Origin: Clostridiales bacterium
GTDB taxonomy: Bacteria; Bacillota; Clostridia; Christensenellales; QALW01
Length of the DNA stretch: 64,000 bases
Assembly: GCA_015069575.1 (NCBI GenBank)
Contig: SVIH01000006.1
Coordinates: 1 to 64,000 of the forward strand
Reading direction: 5' to 3'
This document shows, piece after piece, positions 25,857-35,126 of the stretch (within the stretch, counting starts at the first letter, position 1; every line of letters begins with the position of its first letter). The notes under the pieces were generated by a model. That model saw only the letters and a list, made by a program, of their open reading frames with translations. It was not told the DNA's origin and did no database searches. The position numbers were made by a program, and so were the translations under genes.

Positions 25857-27770
25857 TTATTTAAATACTGCTGCGCTGCGCGGGGGCAAAAGCAAATAAT
25901 ATCCGTTTTCTCTTAAAGAAAATTGAACGCCACAACCTGTATCACATAATAATTCGGGCGCGTTTCTGAAATAAGAGATGTCAAGCAAAGTTTCAACGGT
26001 GGTATCTGTAGGGTTAATTAACGCGTATCGCCATTTTCCCTTTAAAGAACGACGAATTGATAAAAGGCTTCCTGCAGTATCGATGTATAATTTGCCTTCT
26101 TTTAAAATTTCATTTCTTAAATTGCTTACAGTTTTATACCAATCCATAAGTTCATTATCTTCTTTTCCCCAAGGAAAAGTTTTGCGGTTAAAAGGGTCTT
26201 TTAATCCTGTAAGGCCGGCTTCATCGCCATAATAAATACAGGGCATACCGGGAAGCATAAAAACAATCAACGCCGCAAGTTTGCTTAATGCTTTTGCCTT
26301 TATAAAAGTATCTTCGTCAGGAACATATACCGCCTGTTCTTCCCTTAACATATTCTCTGCCGATGTGCAAAGACGGGTTAAAATGCGTTCACTATCATGG
26401 GTTGAAAGGAAATTCATAAGGCAATAAAAGGTGCTTTCGGGATAGTTTTCCCTTAACGAAAGAACTCTTAATTTAAAATCGTTTGCAGAAATTTTTTCTG
26501 TTAAAAAATCAACAATGGCATTTTTAAGGGGGTAGTTCATTACAGTATCAAGTTCTTCGCCCCATAAAAATTTTCGCAATTCGTTGTAACTTACCTTGTT
26601 GCTTGCATCCTCCCATACTTCTCCAAGAATCAGCGCGTCAGCATCGGCTTCTTTTACACATTTTCTTAATTCAACAAGAAATTCATCGGGAAGTTCATCT
26701 GCCACATCAAGACGCCAACCGGAAAGACCTGCTTTTATCCATCTTTTTATAATACTGTTCTTGTTTTTTAAAATATAATCCATATAAGCGGGGGTAAGTT
26801 CTTTAACACATGGCAAGGACCAAACACCCCACCAACTATCATACTTGTTGGGGAATTCTTCAAAATCATACCAGTCATAATACGGAGAATCCTTTGATTG
26901 ATATGCGCCTAAGGTGTTATAATTTCCGTTGCGATTAAAATATTTACTATCGGAACCTGTGTGTGAAAAAACACCGTCTAAAATAATGCGTATCCCCTTT
27001 TTCTTTGCGGATTTTAAAAGATGAATAAAATCTTCGTTTGTGCCTAAAAGCGAGTCGACAGTCTCATAATCACCTGTATCGTAGCGGTGGTTTGAAAACG
27101 CTTCAAAAACGGGGTTCAAGTATACAACATCAACATTAAGACTTTTTAAATAATCAAGTTTTTCTTCAATGCCCTTAAAATTACCGCCAAAGAAATCGTT
27201 GGCAGGATAATATCCAAGGGCCTGGTCAATTTTATAATCGGGCTCATCAAACCAATTTTCGTGAAGATTTTCGTGTTTTTTAGATAAAAAACCACCTTTT
27301 TTATAAAATCTATCAGGAAAAATCTGATACATTGTGGCGCCTTTTGCCCACAAAGGTGTTGTAAAATCGTTTTTATAAACTGTTATTTGAAAACTGCGGT
27401 TATAGTCAATTGATTCACAAACATCGCCTTTTCCGCCAAGCAAAGACGGATTATTAAGGCAATAAAGAGGTTTTACAGGCGTGTTTACTATAAAACAGTA
27501 CCACATTAATCCCAATGTTTCACATGAAACATTTATGGAATATTCCTCTAAAAAATCACCGTAAGGGGTGTGATCAAAAGAGTTTGTGCGAATCATGTTG
27601 TATAAAAATTCCTGATCGTCTTTCCAGAGCCTTAAAGTAACCCCGTAAGGAGAAAGGGCGCGGGAAACAAATATCCGCAAAACAAGGCTATCCCCTTGGG
27701 CAATGGCACCTTGGGGACAGCGGAACTGTTCATCGTGTGAATCAAATATTATACTTTGGAAAGTTTCCAT
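25857..27770 (-). CDS. GH13 alpha-glycosidase (neopullulanase/cyclomaltodextrinase-like)
   Basis: 637 residues: an N-terminal immunoglobulin-like domain (about 1-130), the catalytic barrel with DGVFSHTGSDSKYF, nucleophile D355 (GWRLDVADE), acid/base E384 (ILGEVWED) and transition-state D459 (LSTHDSE), then a C-terminal beta domain. The N-terminal domain and lack of a signal peptide point to a cytoplasmic maltodextrin- or cyclodextrin-degrading enzyme. It overlaps glgP by 22 bases, so it probably supplies linear chains to the phosphorylase. A parS-like site lies inside the coding region (27516-27531). Confidence 0.9.
   Translation of the reverse strand: METFQSIIFDSHDEQFRCPQGAIAQGDSLVLRIFVSRALSPYGVTLRLWKDDQEFLYNMIRTNSFDHTPYGDFLEEYSINVSCETLGLMWYCFIVNTPVKPLYCLNNPSLLGGKGDVCESIDYNRSFQITVYKNDFTTPLWAKGATMYQIFPDRFYKKGGFLSKKHENLHENWFDEPDYKIDQALGYYPANDFFGGNFKGIEEKLDYLKSLNVDVVYLNPVFEAFSNHRYDTGDYETVDSLLGTNEDFIHLLKSAKKKGIRIILDGVFSHTGSDSKYFNRNGNYNTLGAYQSKDSPYYDWYDFEEFPNKYDSWWGVWSLPCVKELTPAYMDYILKNKNSIIKRWIKAGLSGWRLDVADELPDEFLVELRKCVKEADADALILGEVWEDASNKVSYNELRKFLWGEELDTVMNYPLKNAIVDFLTEKISANDFKLRVLSLRENYPESTFYCLMNFLSTHDSERILTRLCTSAENMLREEQAVYVPDEDTFIKAKALSKLAALIVFMLPGMPCIYYGDEAGLTGLKDPFNRKTFPWGKEDNELMDWYKTVSNLRNEILKEGKLYIDTAGSLLSIRRSLKGKWRYALINPTDTTVETLLDISYFRNAPELLCDTGCGVQFSLRENGYYLLLPPRSAAVFK
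27516..27531. promoter_or_regulatory. Second parS-like site inside the GH13 gene
   Basis: TGTTTCACATGAAACA differs from the perfect parS at 25841 in a single central base (CACATG for CACGTG). Finding two so similar 16-mers within 1.7 kb by chance is very unlikely, and parS sites inside genes are common. Confidence 0.7.
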
Positions 27771-30166
27771 ATAAGTTTGTTATACTCCTCTATACTGCGG
27801 TCGCTTGAGAAGAAGTGTGACCGCGCTGTATTTATTACGGCTTTTTCGCTCCAAAGGGGTTTGTTGTTGTAAAGCGATTCCATTTTTTCATATGTTTCAA
27901 TATATGAAGCAAAATCGGCAAGGCAAAGGTAAGGGTCAGCACAACCGCCATCACCATCTAAAAGATAGTTTTTGATGCTTGCAACATCGCCCCTTAAAGT
28001 ACCGTCTGCCAATGAATCAACAACGCGTTTAAGCATTGCATTCTGGTTATAATAATCTACAGGCTTGTAGGCGCCTGGCATTGAAAGAGCCTCTGTTTCG
28101 TTAGCGCGAAGACCAAAGATAAAGATGTTGTCATCACCTAAAATACCGTGCATTTCAACATTAGCGCCGTCTAATGTGCCTAAAGTAAGGGCGCCGTTCA
28201 TCATAAATTTCATATTGCCGGTACCGGAAGCCTCTTTTCCTGCCATTGAAATCTGCTCTGAAATATCAGCTGCAGGCATTAAAAGTTGCGCGTTTGATAC
28301 GGAATAGTTTTCAATAAACACAACCTTAATTGTTTTACTAACAACGGGATCATTATTTACAAGATCGGCAACGGAATTTATAAGCGTAATTATTTGTTTT
28401 GCACGAACATATCCAGGCGAAGCCTTTGCACCGAAAATAAATGTTACAGGCGTATGAGTATTGTGATTTTCTTTAATATCAAAGTAAAGATATAAAATCT
28501 TTAATACATTAAGCATCTGGCGTTTGTATTCGTGAAGGCGCTTAACCTGAATATCAAAGATTGAATCGGGGTCAACATCAATTCCGCTATGTTCTTTAAT
28601 ATATTTTGCAAGGCGTACTTTGTTTTGCTTTTTAATATCCATAAATTTTTCTAAAAAAGCAGGGTCTTTTGAAAAATCTTCAAGTTTGGCAATCAATGAA
28701 AGATTTGTGGGCCAATCTTCTGTTTTCAAGGTTTTTGAAATCAAACGGCTTAATAATGGATTCGCCTGTTTTAACCAACGCCTTGGGGTTACGCCGTTAG
28801 TAATATTTATAAGTTGTTCCGGATTAAGAGGCTGATGATTTTTAAATAATGAAGCCCTTAAAATATCGGTATGCAATCCTGCAACACCGTTTACTTTATG
28901 GCAACAGGATAAACAAAGGTTTGCCATGTTTATCTGTTGATATGCTAAAGGAGCAATAGAATTTACCTTATCATCATCCCAAGGATAGATTTTGTATGCT
29001 TTTTCCTTAAAGCGCCTGTCAATTTCGCAAATTATCTGATAAATGCGGGGTAAAAGATTTTCCATCAAATAAGCAGGCCACTTTTCAAGAGCTTCCCACA
29101 TAATAGTGTGGTTGGTGTAAGAAAATACTTTTGTGCAGATATCCCATGCTTCATCCCAACCAAAACCTTCGTTATCAACTAAAAGGCGCATAAGTTCAGC
29201 AATTGCAATAGCAGGGTGCGTATCATTAATCTGAATAGCAACATAATCAAAAAGTTTTTCAACAGGAAGATTAAGGCGTTTATGCCGTGCAAGCATATAT
29301 TGTAAAGTGGCAGAAGTAAAGAAATACTGCTGTTTTAACCTTAAACTTTTACCGTTATTATGTGAATCGTTAGGATAAAGCACACGAGAAATAGTTTCAG
29401 CAAGTTCTTTTTCTTGAGAAGCGCGAATATAATCGCCTTGACCGAAATATGACATATCGAAGTATTTTGGAGAACGGGCAGACCAAATGCGCAAAGTATT
29501 CACGATGCCGTTTTCACCGCCACAAACGGGAATATCGTAGGGAACAGCCAAAACTTTCGTACAATCTTCAGTTTTGTGGCACATTTTACCAAATTCGTCA
29601 AAATATTCCACAACATAACCGTTAAAGCAAATTTCGTACTGTTCTTCGTTGTGGGGAATTTCCCATGCGCAACCGTCAGAAAGCCAGTTATCAGGCATTT
29701 CGATCTGCATTCCGTCAACGATTTTTTGGCGGAAAAGACCGTAATCATAACGGATACCGCAGCCAACAGCCGGCAAGGAAAGGGCGGCAAGAGAATCTAA
29801 ATAACATGCAGCAAGGCGACCTAAACCGCCGTTACCAAGCCCTGCATCTTGTTCAACCTCTTCAAGTTCTTCAAGGCTAACATTTATTTTATTTAGGGCA
29901 GATTTAAATTTATCGTATGCATCTAAAGCGATAAGGTTGGCGCCTAAAAACTTGCCCATTAAAAACTCAAGAGAAAGATAGTAAACAACCTTCTTTTTGT
30001 TTTTTTCTATTTTTTTATTGGAATCAATCCATTTTTCCATAATTTCGTCTCTTGCAAGCATAGAAACGGCTTTATATAATTGCAATTTTGAAGCATTTTC
30101 CACGCTTACACCAAAGTTGGATTTTAGTTTACGGGAAACGCCTTCAATAATTTGTTTTTCGTTCAT
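27749..30166 (-). CDS. glgP: Glycogen/maltodextrin phosphorylase
   Basis: GT35 phosphorylase releasing glucose 1-phosphate from alpha-1,4-glucans. 805 residues, with LSLEFLMGKFLG near the N-terminus, GNGGLGRLAACYLDS, and the PLP site EASGTGNMKFMMNGAL (PLP lysine K653). AGGAGG lies seven bases before the ATG. It is the first gene of a glgP-GH13-ygjP unit. The N-terminal regulatory phosphorylation site of eukaryotic enzymes is not expected and was not looked for. Confidence 0.96.
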   Translation of the reverse strand: MNEKQIIEGVSRKLKSNFGVSVENASKLQLYKAVSMLARDEIMEKWIDSNKKIEKNKKKVVYYLSLEFLMGKFLGANLIALDAYDKFKSALNKINVSLEELEEVEQDAGLGNGGLGRLAACYLDSLAALSLPAVGCGIRYDYGLFRQKIVDGMQIEMPDNWLSDGCAWEIPHNEEQYEICFNGYVVEYFDEFGKMCHKTEDCTKVLAVPYDIPVCGGENGIVNTLRIWSARSPKYFDMSYFGQGDYIRASQEKELAETISRVLYPNDSHNNGKSLRLKQQYFFTSATLQYMLARHKRLNLPVEKLFDYVAIQINDTHPAIAIAELMRLLVDNEGFGWDEAWDICTKVFSYTNHTIMWEALEKWPAYLMENLLPRIYQIICEIDRRFKEKAYKIYPWDDDKVNSIAPLAYQQINMANLCLSCCHKVNGVAGLHTDILRASLFKNHQPLNPEQLINITNGVTPRRWLKQANPLLSRLISKTLKTEDWPTNLSLIAKLEDFSKDPAFLEKFMDIKKQNKVRLAKYIKEHSGIDVDPDSIFDIQVKRLHEYKRQMLNVLKILYLYFDIKENHNTHTPVTFIFGAKASPGYVRAKQIITLINSVADLVNNDPVVSKTIKVVFIENYSVSNAQLLMPAADISEQISMAGKEASGTGNMKFMMNGALTLGTLDGANVEMHGILGDDNIFIFGLRANETEALSMPGAYKPVDYYNQNAMLKRVVDSLADGTLRGDVASIKNYLLDGDGGCADPYLCLADFASYIETYEKMESLYNNKPLWSEKAVINTARSHFFSSDRSIEEYNKLIWKLSKV

Positions 30167-30282
30167 AAAAGACCTCCTGAAATAAACAAATAATCATTAT
30201 TATATTACCACAAAAAATGAAAAAAGTAAAGCAAAGCAAGAATTAACTTTTAAATTTACAAATTATATGATATAATAAACAT

Positions 30283-30390
30283 ATAAATTCTTGCACAGGC
30301 AAGAATTTACACTTCGTGTACACTGTGCCTTGCACAGCAGTTTATTGAATCAAGGCGTAAAAATGCCCTTGCAAGCAAGCATTTTTACTT
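30283..30390 (+). ncRNA. Candidate structured small RNA or leader
   Basis: An extended -10 element (TGATATAAT, 30268-30276) would start a transcript whose first bases form the hairpin AAATTCTTGC/GCAAGAATTT (30285-30308). A second hairpin, GTAAAAATGC/GCATTTTTAC with a 12-base loop (30357-30388), ends just before another promoter. No reading frame with a ribosome binding site is visible in it. No known family was recognised. Confidence 0.25.
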
Positions 30391-30391
30391 A

Positions 30392-30400
30392 TGGTATAAT
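30392..30400 (+). promoter_or_regulatory. Extended -10 promoter of the NAGPA-like gene
   Basis: TGGTATAAT, 28 bases before the ATG, with no clear -35 box. Confidence 0.5.
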
Positions 30401-30427
30401 AGCTAAAATAATACATTAATATAATCT

Positions 30428-31537
30428 ATGGAAGTGCATATGTTGACAAAAAGGCGCAAAAAACTAAAAATTTTAGAAGCATTAATAGCGTTTGTTACCA
30501 CCCTTTGTGTAATATGTGTTATGTATATGGGTGTTGTATGGATAAATATTCCCGGTGTTGCTGTTTTAAGGGATCTTTGGATAGAAACTGCAATGACAAC
30601 GGAAGAACATCAGTGGCTTGCAACAAGTTTCTTTCCCAAATGGCTTGTAGATGATGTTATGTCCATGCAGGTTCGGCCTGGCAGAATTGAGGTGGATTTA
30701 CCAACAATAACTCCGCCAAACACTTCAAAACCAACGCCGTCCCCTACTCCTATTCCTGATATTTTAGGGCAAAAAAATCTTACTGTTGGCAAAAAAGATT
30801 CTCATGGCAACAAAGTACTTATAAATGATATTAATGAAGGCATTGTAATTTTAGAAGTTAAAGGTAATTCTTATTCGGGATTTCTTGCTTTAATTGATGA
30901 TCCCTCAAGGGTTTTTGTTGGCACAACAAACCGGAAAGATGTCTGGGGGCAAGTTATCTGCGATATGATGAAAAGCCACGATAACGCTGTTCTTGGAATA
31001 AATGCAAGCGGATTTCAGGATCCGGAAGGTCACGGCAAAGGCGGAAACATAAACGGGCTTTGTTTTTATGGTGGAAAAAGTTGGGGTACATATATGCCAA
31101 ATTATTCATCCATCTGTTTAACATATGATAACAAGTTGCTTGTTGGTGATTTTTCTTCATGGGAAAAGTATAATGTCCGCGATGGCGCACAGTTTTATCC
31201 ATGCCTTATTTCAAAAGGCAAGGTTGTTTTGGGCAGAGGTTACGGATTACAGCCACGCACCATAATTGCGCAGGCGGAAAACGGAGTAATGATGTTCCTT
31301 GTTGTTGATGGCCGTGCATTACATTCTGCAGGGGCAACATATAAGCAGTGTGCAGATATTTTGCTTGAATACGGCGCAGTAACAGCGGCTGCTTGTGATG
31401 GCGGATCTTCAAGCGTTATGGGATACAAAGGAAAAGTTTTAAACATACCTTCAACACCAATGAAAGATACGGGAAGATATCTTCCTAATGCATTTTTAGT
31501 GCGTTCAAAGGCGGTGCAAAATGTTAGCGAAAATTAA
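30428..31537 (+). CDS. Membrane-anchored phosphodiester glycosidase family protein (NAGPA/DUF2233 domain)
   Basis: 369 residues: a basic N-terminus, a transmembrane helix (about 15-38), a Pro/Thr-rich linker (about 95-110) and an extracytoplasmic domain of the phosphodiester alpha-GlcNAcase family. The domain shows LGINASGFQDPEG, QPRTIIAQ and the conserved AACDGGSSSVMGYKG. Family members remove sugar phosphodiesters; in Firmicutes a role in cell-wall glycopolymer or exopolysaccharide turnover is likely but unproven. The start is uncertain between ATGs at 30428 and 30440. The 3' end overlaps the comM-like gene by 17 bases. Confidence 0.8.
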   Translation: MEVHMLTKRRKKLKILEALIAFVTTLCVICVMYMGVVWINIPGVAVLRDLWIETAMTTEEHQWLATSFFPKWLVDDVMSMQVRPGRIEVDLPTITPPNTSKPTPSPTPIPDILGQKNLTVGKKDSHGNKVLINDINEGIVILEVKGNSYSGFLALIDDPSRVFVGTTNRKDVWGQVICDMMKSHDNAVLGINASGFQDPEGHGKGGNINGLCFYGGKSWGTYMPNYSSICLTYDNKLLVGDFSSWEKYNVRDGAQFYPCLISKGKVVLGRGYGLQPRTIIAQAENGVMMFLVVDGRALHSAGATYKQCADILLEYGAVTAAACDGGSSSVMGYKGKVLNIPSTPMKDTGRYLPNAFLVRSKAVQNVSEN

Positions 31538-33047
31538 AAGTCTGGGAATAACGGGGATTGACGGATTTCCCGTAACAGTGGAATGTGATGTTGCCCCGGG
31601 ATTGCCCTCTTTTGAAATAGTGGGATTACCTGATACTGCGGTAAAAGAATCAAAAGAGCGAGTGCGTTCGGCAATAAAAAATTCAGGGTTTCAATTTCCG
31701 TTAGGCAGAATCACAATTAATCTTGCACCGGCAGATGTAAAAAAAGAAGGTCCTGTTTACGATCTTCCTATTGCCGTTGGAATTTTAACTGCAACAGGTC
31801 AACTTGATGGGGAAACTACACAAAAAGGCGCATATTTAGGTGAACTTTCTTTAAGTGGCGAAATCAAAGGTGTTCGCGGAGTAACGCCTATGCTTATTTG
31901 CGCGCTTAATGAAAAAATTGATACATGCTATATTTCTGCCGAAAATGTTAAAGAAGCAAGTTTTATTACGGGGATAACGGCATATGTTCCTAAAAATTTA
32001 CAGGAACTTGCCTTGTTTTTTAAACAGGAAACTATGCTGAATGTTGCAGAACACAAAAATTTTGACGATATTTTAAAAGAAAGTGCATTAGGTACAGATT
32101 TTAAGTATATAAAGGGTCAAAAAACTGCCCGCCTTGCTGCCGAAATCAGCGCTGCGGGGGGGCATAACTTAATTTTAGTGGGACCGCCAGGGGCAGGCAA
32201 AACTATGATAGCAAGGGCAATTCCGTCAATATTGCCATCAATTTCTTTTGAAGAAGCCCTTGAAAGCACAAAAATTCATTCAGTATCGGGTGTTCTTGAA
32301 AACGGAATATTAACACAAAGGCCATTCCGCGCACCGCATCACACAGCGTCGATGGCGGCGCTTTCGGGCGGTGGTAATAAAGCAAAACCGGGTGAAGTTT
32401 CTCTTGCCCACAACGGCGTTTTGTTTCTTGATGAATTACCTGAATATAACCGTAACGCGTTAGAAGCATTAAGACAACCGTTAGAAGATGGCGTGATAAC
32501 TGTTTCCCGTGTGCAGCAAAGCGCAAAATATCCTGCAAACTTTATGTTGGTTGCATCAATGAACCCTTGCCCTTGCGGTAATTACGGTTCAAAAACCAAT
32601 AAATGTACATGCTCTCAAAGTGCCATTCAAAAGTATCTTTCAAAAATTTCAGGCCCGTTGTTAGATAGAATTGACCTTCAGGTTGAAGTTGATGCGGTTT
32701 CTTATGAAGAATTAACAGAAAAAGAGTTGCAGGAAGATTCTGCCACCATTCGCCAACGGGTTGAGAAAGCAAGAAAAATTCAAAAACAAAGATTTGTTGG
32801 CACAAAAATTTATTGTAATGCGCAAATGAACGAAGAAATGATTAAAAAATTCTGCGCACTTGATAAAAACGCGCAAATGCTGTTGGAATCGGCATTTAAA
32901 ACGCTTAATATGTCTGCAAGGGGATATAATCGTGTTTTAAAAGTTGCCCGTACGATTGCCGATTTAAATAACGAAGAAAATATCAGCACAAAACATATTA
33001 CCCTGGCAATAAGTTTTAGAAATTTAGATAGAAAATATTGGCAGTAA
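31521..33047 (+). CDS. comM: YifB/ComM-type Mg-chelatase-like AAA+ ATPase
   Basis: 508 residues: an N-terminal Lon-substrate-binding-like domain (VEVD-type start, VGLPDTAVKESKERV, AGKTINLAPAD-like region), then a Mg-chelatase AAA+ module with Walker A GPPGAGKT, Walker B GVLFLDELPEYNR and the zinc-like cluster NPCPCGNYGS...CTCS, and a C-terminal helical domain (RGYNRVLKVARTIADL). ComM orthologues promote branch migration during natural transformation in Gram-negatives; the Clostridia role is unknown. Overlap with the preceding gene suggests co-transcription. Confidence 0.9.
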   Translation: MLAKIKSLGITGIDGFPVTVECDVAPGLPSFEIVGLPDTAVKESKERVRSAIKNSGFQFPLGRITINLAPADVKKEGPVYDLPIAVGILTATGQLDGETTQKGAYLGELSLSGEIKGVRGVTPMLICALNEKIDTCYISAENVKEASFITGITAYVPKNLQELALFFKQETMLNVAEHKNFDDILKESALGTDFKYIKGQKTARLAAEISAAGGHNLILVGPPGAGKTMIARAIPSILPSISFEEALESTKIHSVSGVLENGILTQRPFRAPHHTASMAALSGGGNKAKPGEVSLAHNGVLFLDELPEYNRNALEALRQPLEDGVITVSRVQQSAKYPANFMLVASMNPCPCGNYGSKTNKCTCSQSAIQKYLSKISGPLLDRIDLQVEVDAVSYEELTEKELQEDSATIRQRVEKARKIQKQRFVGTKIYCNAQMNEEMIKKFCALDKNAQMLLESAFKTLNMSARGYNRVLKVARTIADLNNEENISTKHITLAISFRNLDRKYWQ

Positions 33048-33049
33048 AA

Positions 33050-33076
33050 GAAGCACCCTACGGGGTGCTTTTTTAG
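33050..33076 (+). terminator. Terminator after comM-like gene
   Basis: Stem AAGCACCC/GGGGTGCTT followed by T6. Confidence 0.85.
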
Positions 33077-33096
33077 GTAATAAGTAATAATTGTAG

Positions 33097-33115
33097 GGGC
33101 AGGTATTGTCTGTCC
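33097..33115. repeat. REP-like short hairpin
   Basis: The segment GGGCAG...CTGTCC, preceded by TTGTAG, resembles short dispersed hairpin repeats seen between genes in gut Firmicutes. Only one copy was found in this window. Confidence 0.25.
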
Positions 33116-33129
33116 GTTTTTAACAAAAA

Positions 33130-33152
33130 AGGAGATGCTTAGTGCATCTCCT
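33130..33152 (-). terminator. Terminator of the SH3-domain surface protein gene
   Basis: Stem GGAGATGC/GCATCTCC followed on the minus strand by TTTTTT. Confidence 0.85.
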
Positions 33153-33161
33153 AAATTTTAT

Positions 33162-34196
33162 TTAGTTGTTTGTAGGTTGTTGTGTTTGAATATCAACCCA
33201 AGTAGGTGCAGAAGATGTGCCTTTAAAGACAATATAGAAGTCTGCGCTGCCATCAGTTGTACCAATTTTATAGTAGCTGATGTAGTTAGCGTTTGAACCA
33301 TCTTCGTTACCAAGGTTCATACCTTTGATACCAGAAGCTTTTTTAAGATAATCAGTGTTACCATCAACTGCTAATGCAACTTTTTCAGGAACACCAATTT
33401 CTGTAAAGGAAGATTTTGCATGTGTATTTGTTGGCGCAGGTGTTGTTCCTGCTGAAGGCTTAAGTGTAAGTGTTGGAGCATTTGTTGCGCTTGTTGGTGC
33501 TTTATCTGAAAGGTATTTTGAAGAAATATAACCGTACTTGTTTGTACCATATTGGATATATGTCCAGTCGCCAACTTTTGCATAAGCAGTAACTTCTTTG
33601 CCTTTTACAAGATTTGCAACTTTATCAGAAGATGTTGAATTGCTCTTACGAACATTAACGCCATCGCCTGTTACATACATTTTTGTACCCTTTGAAGTAT
33701 CAGGGGTTGCGCTTGGTGAAGCAGAAGGCTCGTCAGTAACCTTGGGGTCTTCGGTTGATAAGTATTTATCTGAAATATAACCTTTTTTACCGTCAGAAAG
33801 TTTTACTTCATAAAAACCGTTTGAAACTTCATAAGCGGTAACAGAAGTACCCTTTGTAAGAGAAGTAATTTTATCTGAATCAGTACTTGCTTCAGCGCGC
33901 ACATTAACGGTTGAACCTGTAACATACATAATGGTGCCTGCGCTTAAATCAGGGGTAGGTGTTGCAAGATCGTTGCTTCCATCAGGTGTAGAAAGATCAA
34001 AAGTTGGTGAAGCCGGCGGTAATGTGGGGAAAAAATTGTTAATTGTAGGTGTGGGAGTAGGTGTGTTTGTTTTTCCGCCTTTATTTGCAAGGGAAGAAAC
34101 AATTACAACGATAATGATAATAAAAACAAGAGCCATTACAATTGCTGCAAGAACAGCGTTTCTTCTTCTGCGTGCGTATTTATTAGATACTGCCAT
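33162..34196 (-). CDS. Membrane-anchored protein with two bacterial SH3 domains
   Basis: 344 residues: basic N-terminus (KYARRRRN), a transmembrane helix (about 13-36), a Thr/Pro linker, two SH3b domains (about 89-147 with VNVRAEASTDSDKI and GYISDKYL; about 171-230 with VNVRKSNSTSSDKV and YGYISSKYL), a second linker, then an unrecognised C-terminal domain (about 263-344). SH3b domains usually bind cell-wall peptides; no hydrolase domain is present. A good promoter and GGAGG site precede the ATG. Probably a monocistronic wall-associated protein. Confidence 0.8.
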   Translation of the reverse strand: MAVSNKYARRRRNAVLAAIVMALVFIIIIVVIVSSLANKGGKTNTPTPTPTINNFFPTLPPASPTFDLSTPDGSNDLATPTPDLSAGTIMYVTGSTVNVRAEASTDSDKITSLTKGTSVTAYEVSNGFYEVKLSDGKKGYISDKYLSTEDPKVTDEPSASPSATPDTSKGTKMYVTGDGVNVRKSNSTSSDKVANLVKGKEVTAYAKVGDWTYIQYGTNKYGYISSKYLSDKAPTSATNAPTLTLKPSAGTTPAPTNTHAKSSFTEIGVPEKVALAVDGNTDYLKKASGIKGMNLGNEDGSNANYISYYKIGTTDGSADFYIVFKGTSSAPTWVDIQTQQPTNN

Positions 34197-34239
34197 AATA
34201 TAAAACCTCCGAAAAAGTTATTTAAAATTATACACATAC

Positions 34240-34268
34240 ATAATAACATATATGAATTAAAATATCAA
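34240..34268 (-). promoter_or_regulatory. Promoter of the SH3-domain protein gene
   Basis: TTGATA (34268-34263), 17 bases, TATTAT (34245-34240) on the minus strand. The rest of the gap 34269-34443 shows no gene or clear signal. Confidence 0.5.
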
Positions 34269-34443
34269 GTATTATTAGAAAAATTTATTGAATTTTGTTG
34301 AAAAAATTTTAACTTTTATGGAAAAATTTACACTACATATTGAGTGCAAGGCGCTTTTTAGCACGATATTTTGAAAAAGTAAAAACTTTATTGAAAAGGA
34401 GAGCAGAGGTTTAATTAAGTGAAAACAAACTAAATAATTATAA

Positions 34444-34470
34444 AAAACGAGAACATTTTGTTCTCGTTTT
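34444..34470 (-). terminator. Terminator of the uvrB-uvrA-phosphatase operon
   Basis: Stem AAAACGAGAACA/TGTTCTCGTTTT with TTT loop; touches the stop codon at 34470. Confidence 0.85.
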
Positions 34471-35126
34471 TAATCTTCTGCTTTTGATTTTAATTCAGTT
34501 TTTAAGCCTACTTTTTCAAGGTGGGCATCGTAACCGTATTCAAGCAAATTAAACTCACCGTTTTCGTAATCAACATATGTAACAGAGGCGTTTGAAACCC
34601 ATAAAAGATCTGTTTGCATTTTTTCTAAAGGCAGATTCAGAACTTTTAATATAAACGCCCTTAAAGCCATTCCGTGCGTACCGATTAAAACGGTTTTGCC
34701 CTTGTGTTTCTCTGCAAGAACTTTTGTTGCATTATATACGCGGTTCATAACATCTTCAACACTTTCACCGCCATCACAATGGGCAATTCCGATATTTGTA
34801 ACCCAGTTGTTGTAATTTTGCGGATAAGTTTCTTTGATCTGAGGATAAGTAAGATCTTCCCAATACCCGCCGTTTATTTCTTTTAAATCGTCAATTTTAT
34901 TAACAGGCTTGTTGTGGAATTCGGCACAATAGCAAGCGGTATCATAAGCCCGTGAAAGAGTGCTTGAATAAAAGAAATCTATTTTTTTGTTTTTAAGATA
35001 TTCTCCTGTGCATTTTCCTTGTTTTATACCTGTTTCAGTTAATTTAACATCTATTTGCCCTGCAAAACGCTTGGACAAATTGCCTGTGCTTTGCCCGTGA
35101 CGGACAAATATAAATCTTGTTTTCAT
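34470..35126 (-). CDS. Histidine phosphatase family protein (phosphoglycerate mutase-like)
   Basis: 218 residues with the phosphohistidine motif [10 protein letters not shown] (R9, H10) and the second catalytic His in [25 protein letters not shown] is typical of the co-factor dependent PGM/alpha-ribazole phosphatase branch. The substrate cannot be told: cobalamin genes are absent, and a house-cleaning phosphatase role is equally likely. It overlaps uvrA by 4 bases, so it is the third gene of the uvrB-uvrA transcript. Confidence 0.85.
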   Translation of the reverse strand: MKTRFIFVRHGQSTGNLSKRFAGQIDVKLTETGIKQGKCTGEYLKNKKIDFFYSSTLSRAYDTACYCAEFHNKPVNKIDDLKEINGGYWEDLTYPQIKETYPQNYNNWVTNIGIAHCDGGESVEDVMNRVYNATKVLAEKHKGKTVLIGTHGMALRAFILKVLNLPLEKMQTDLLWVSNASVTYVDYENGEFNLLEYGYDAHLEKVGLKTELKSKAED

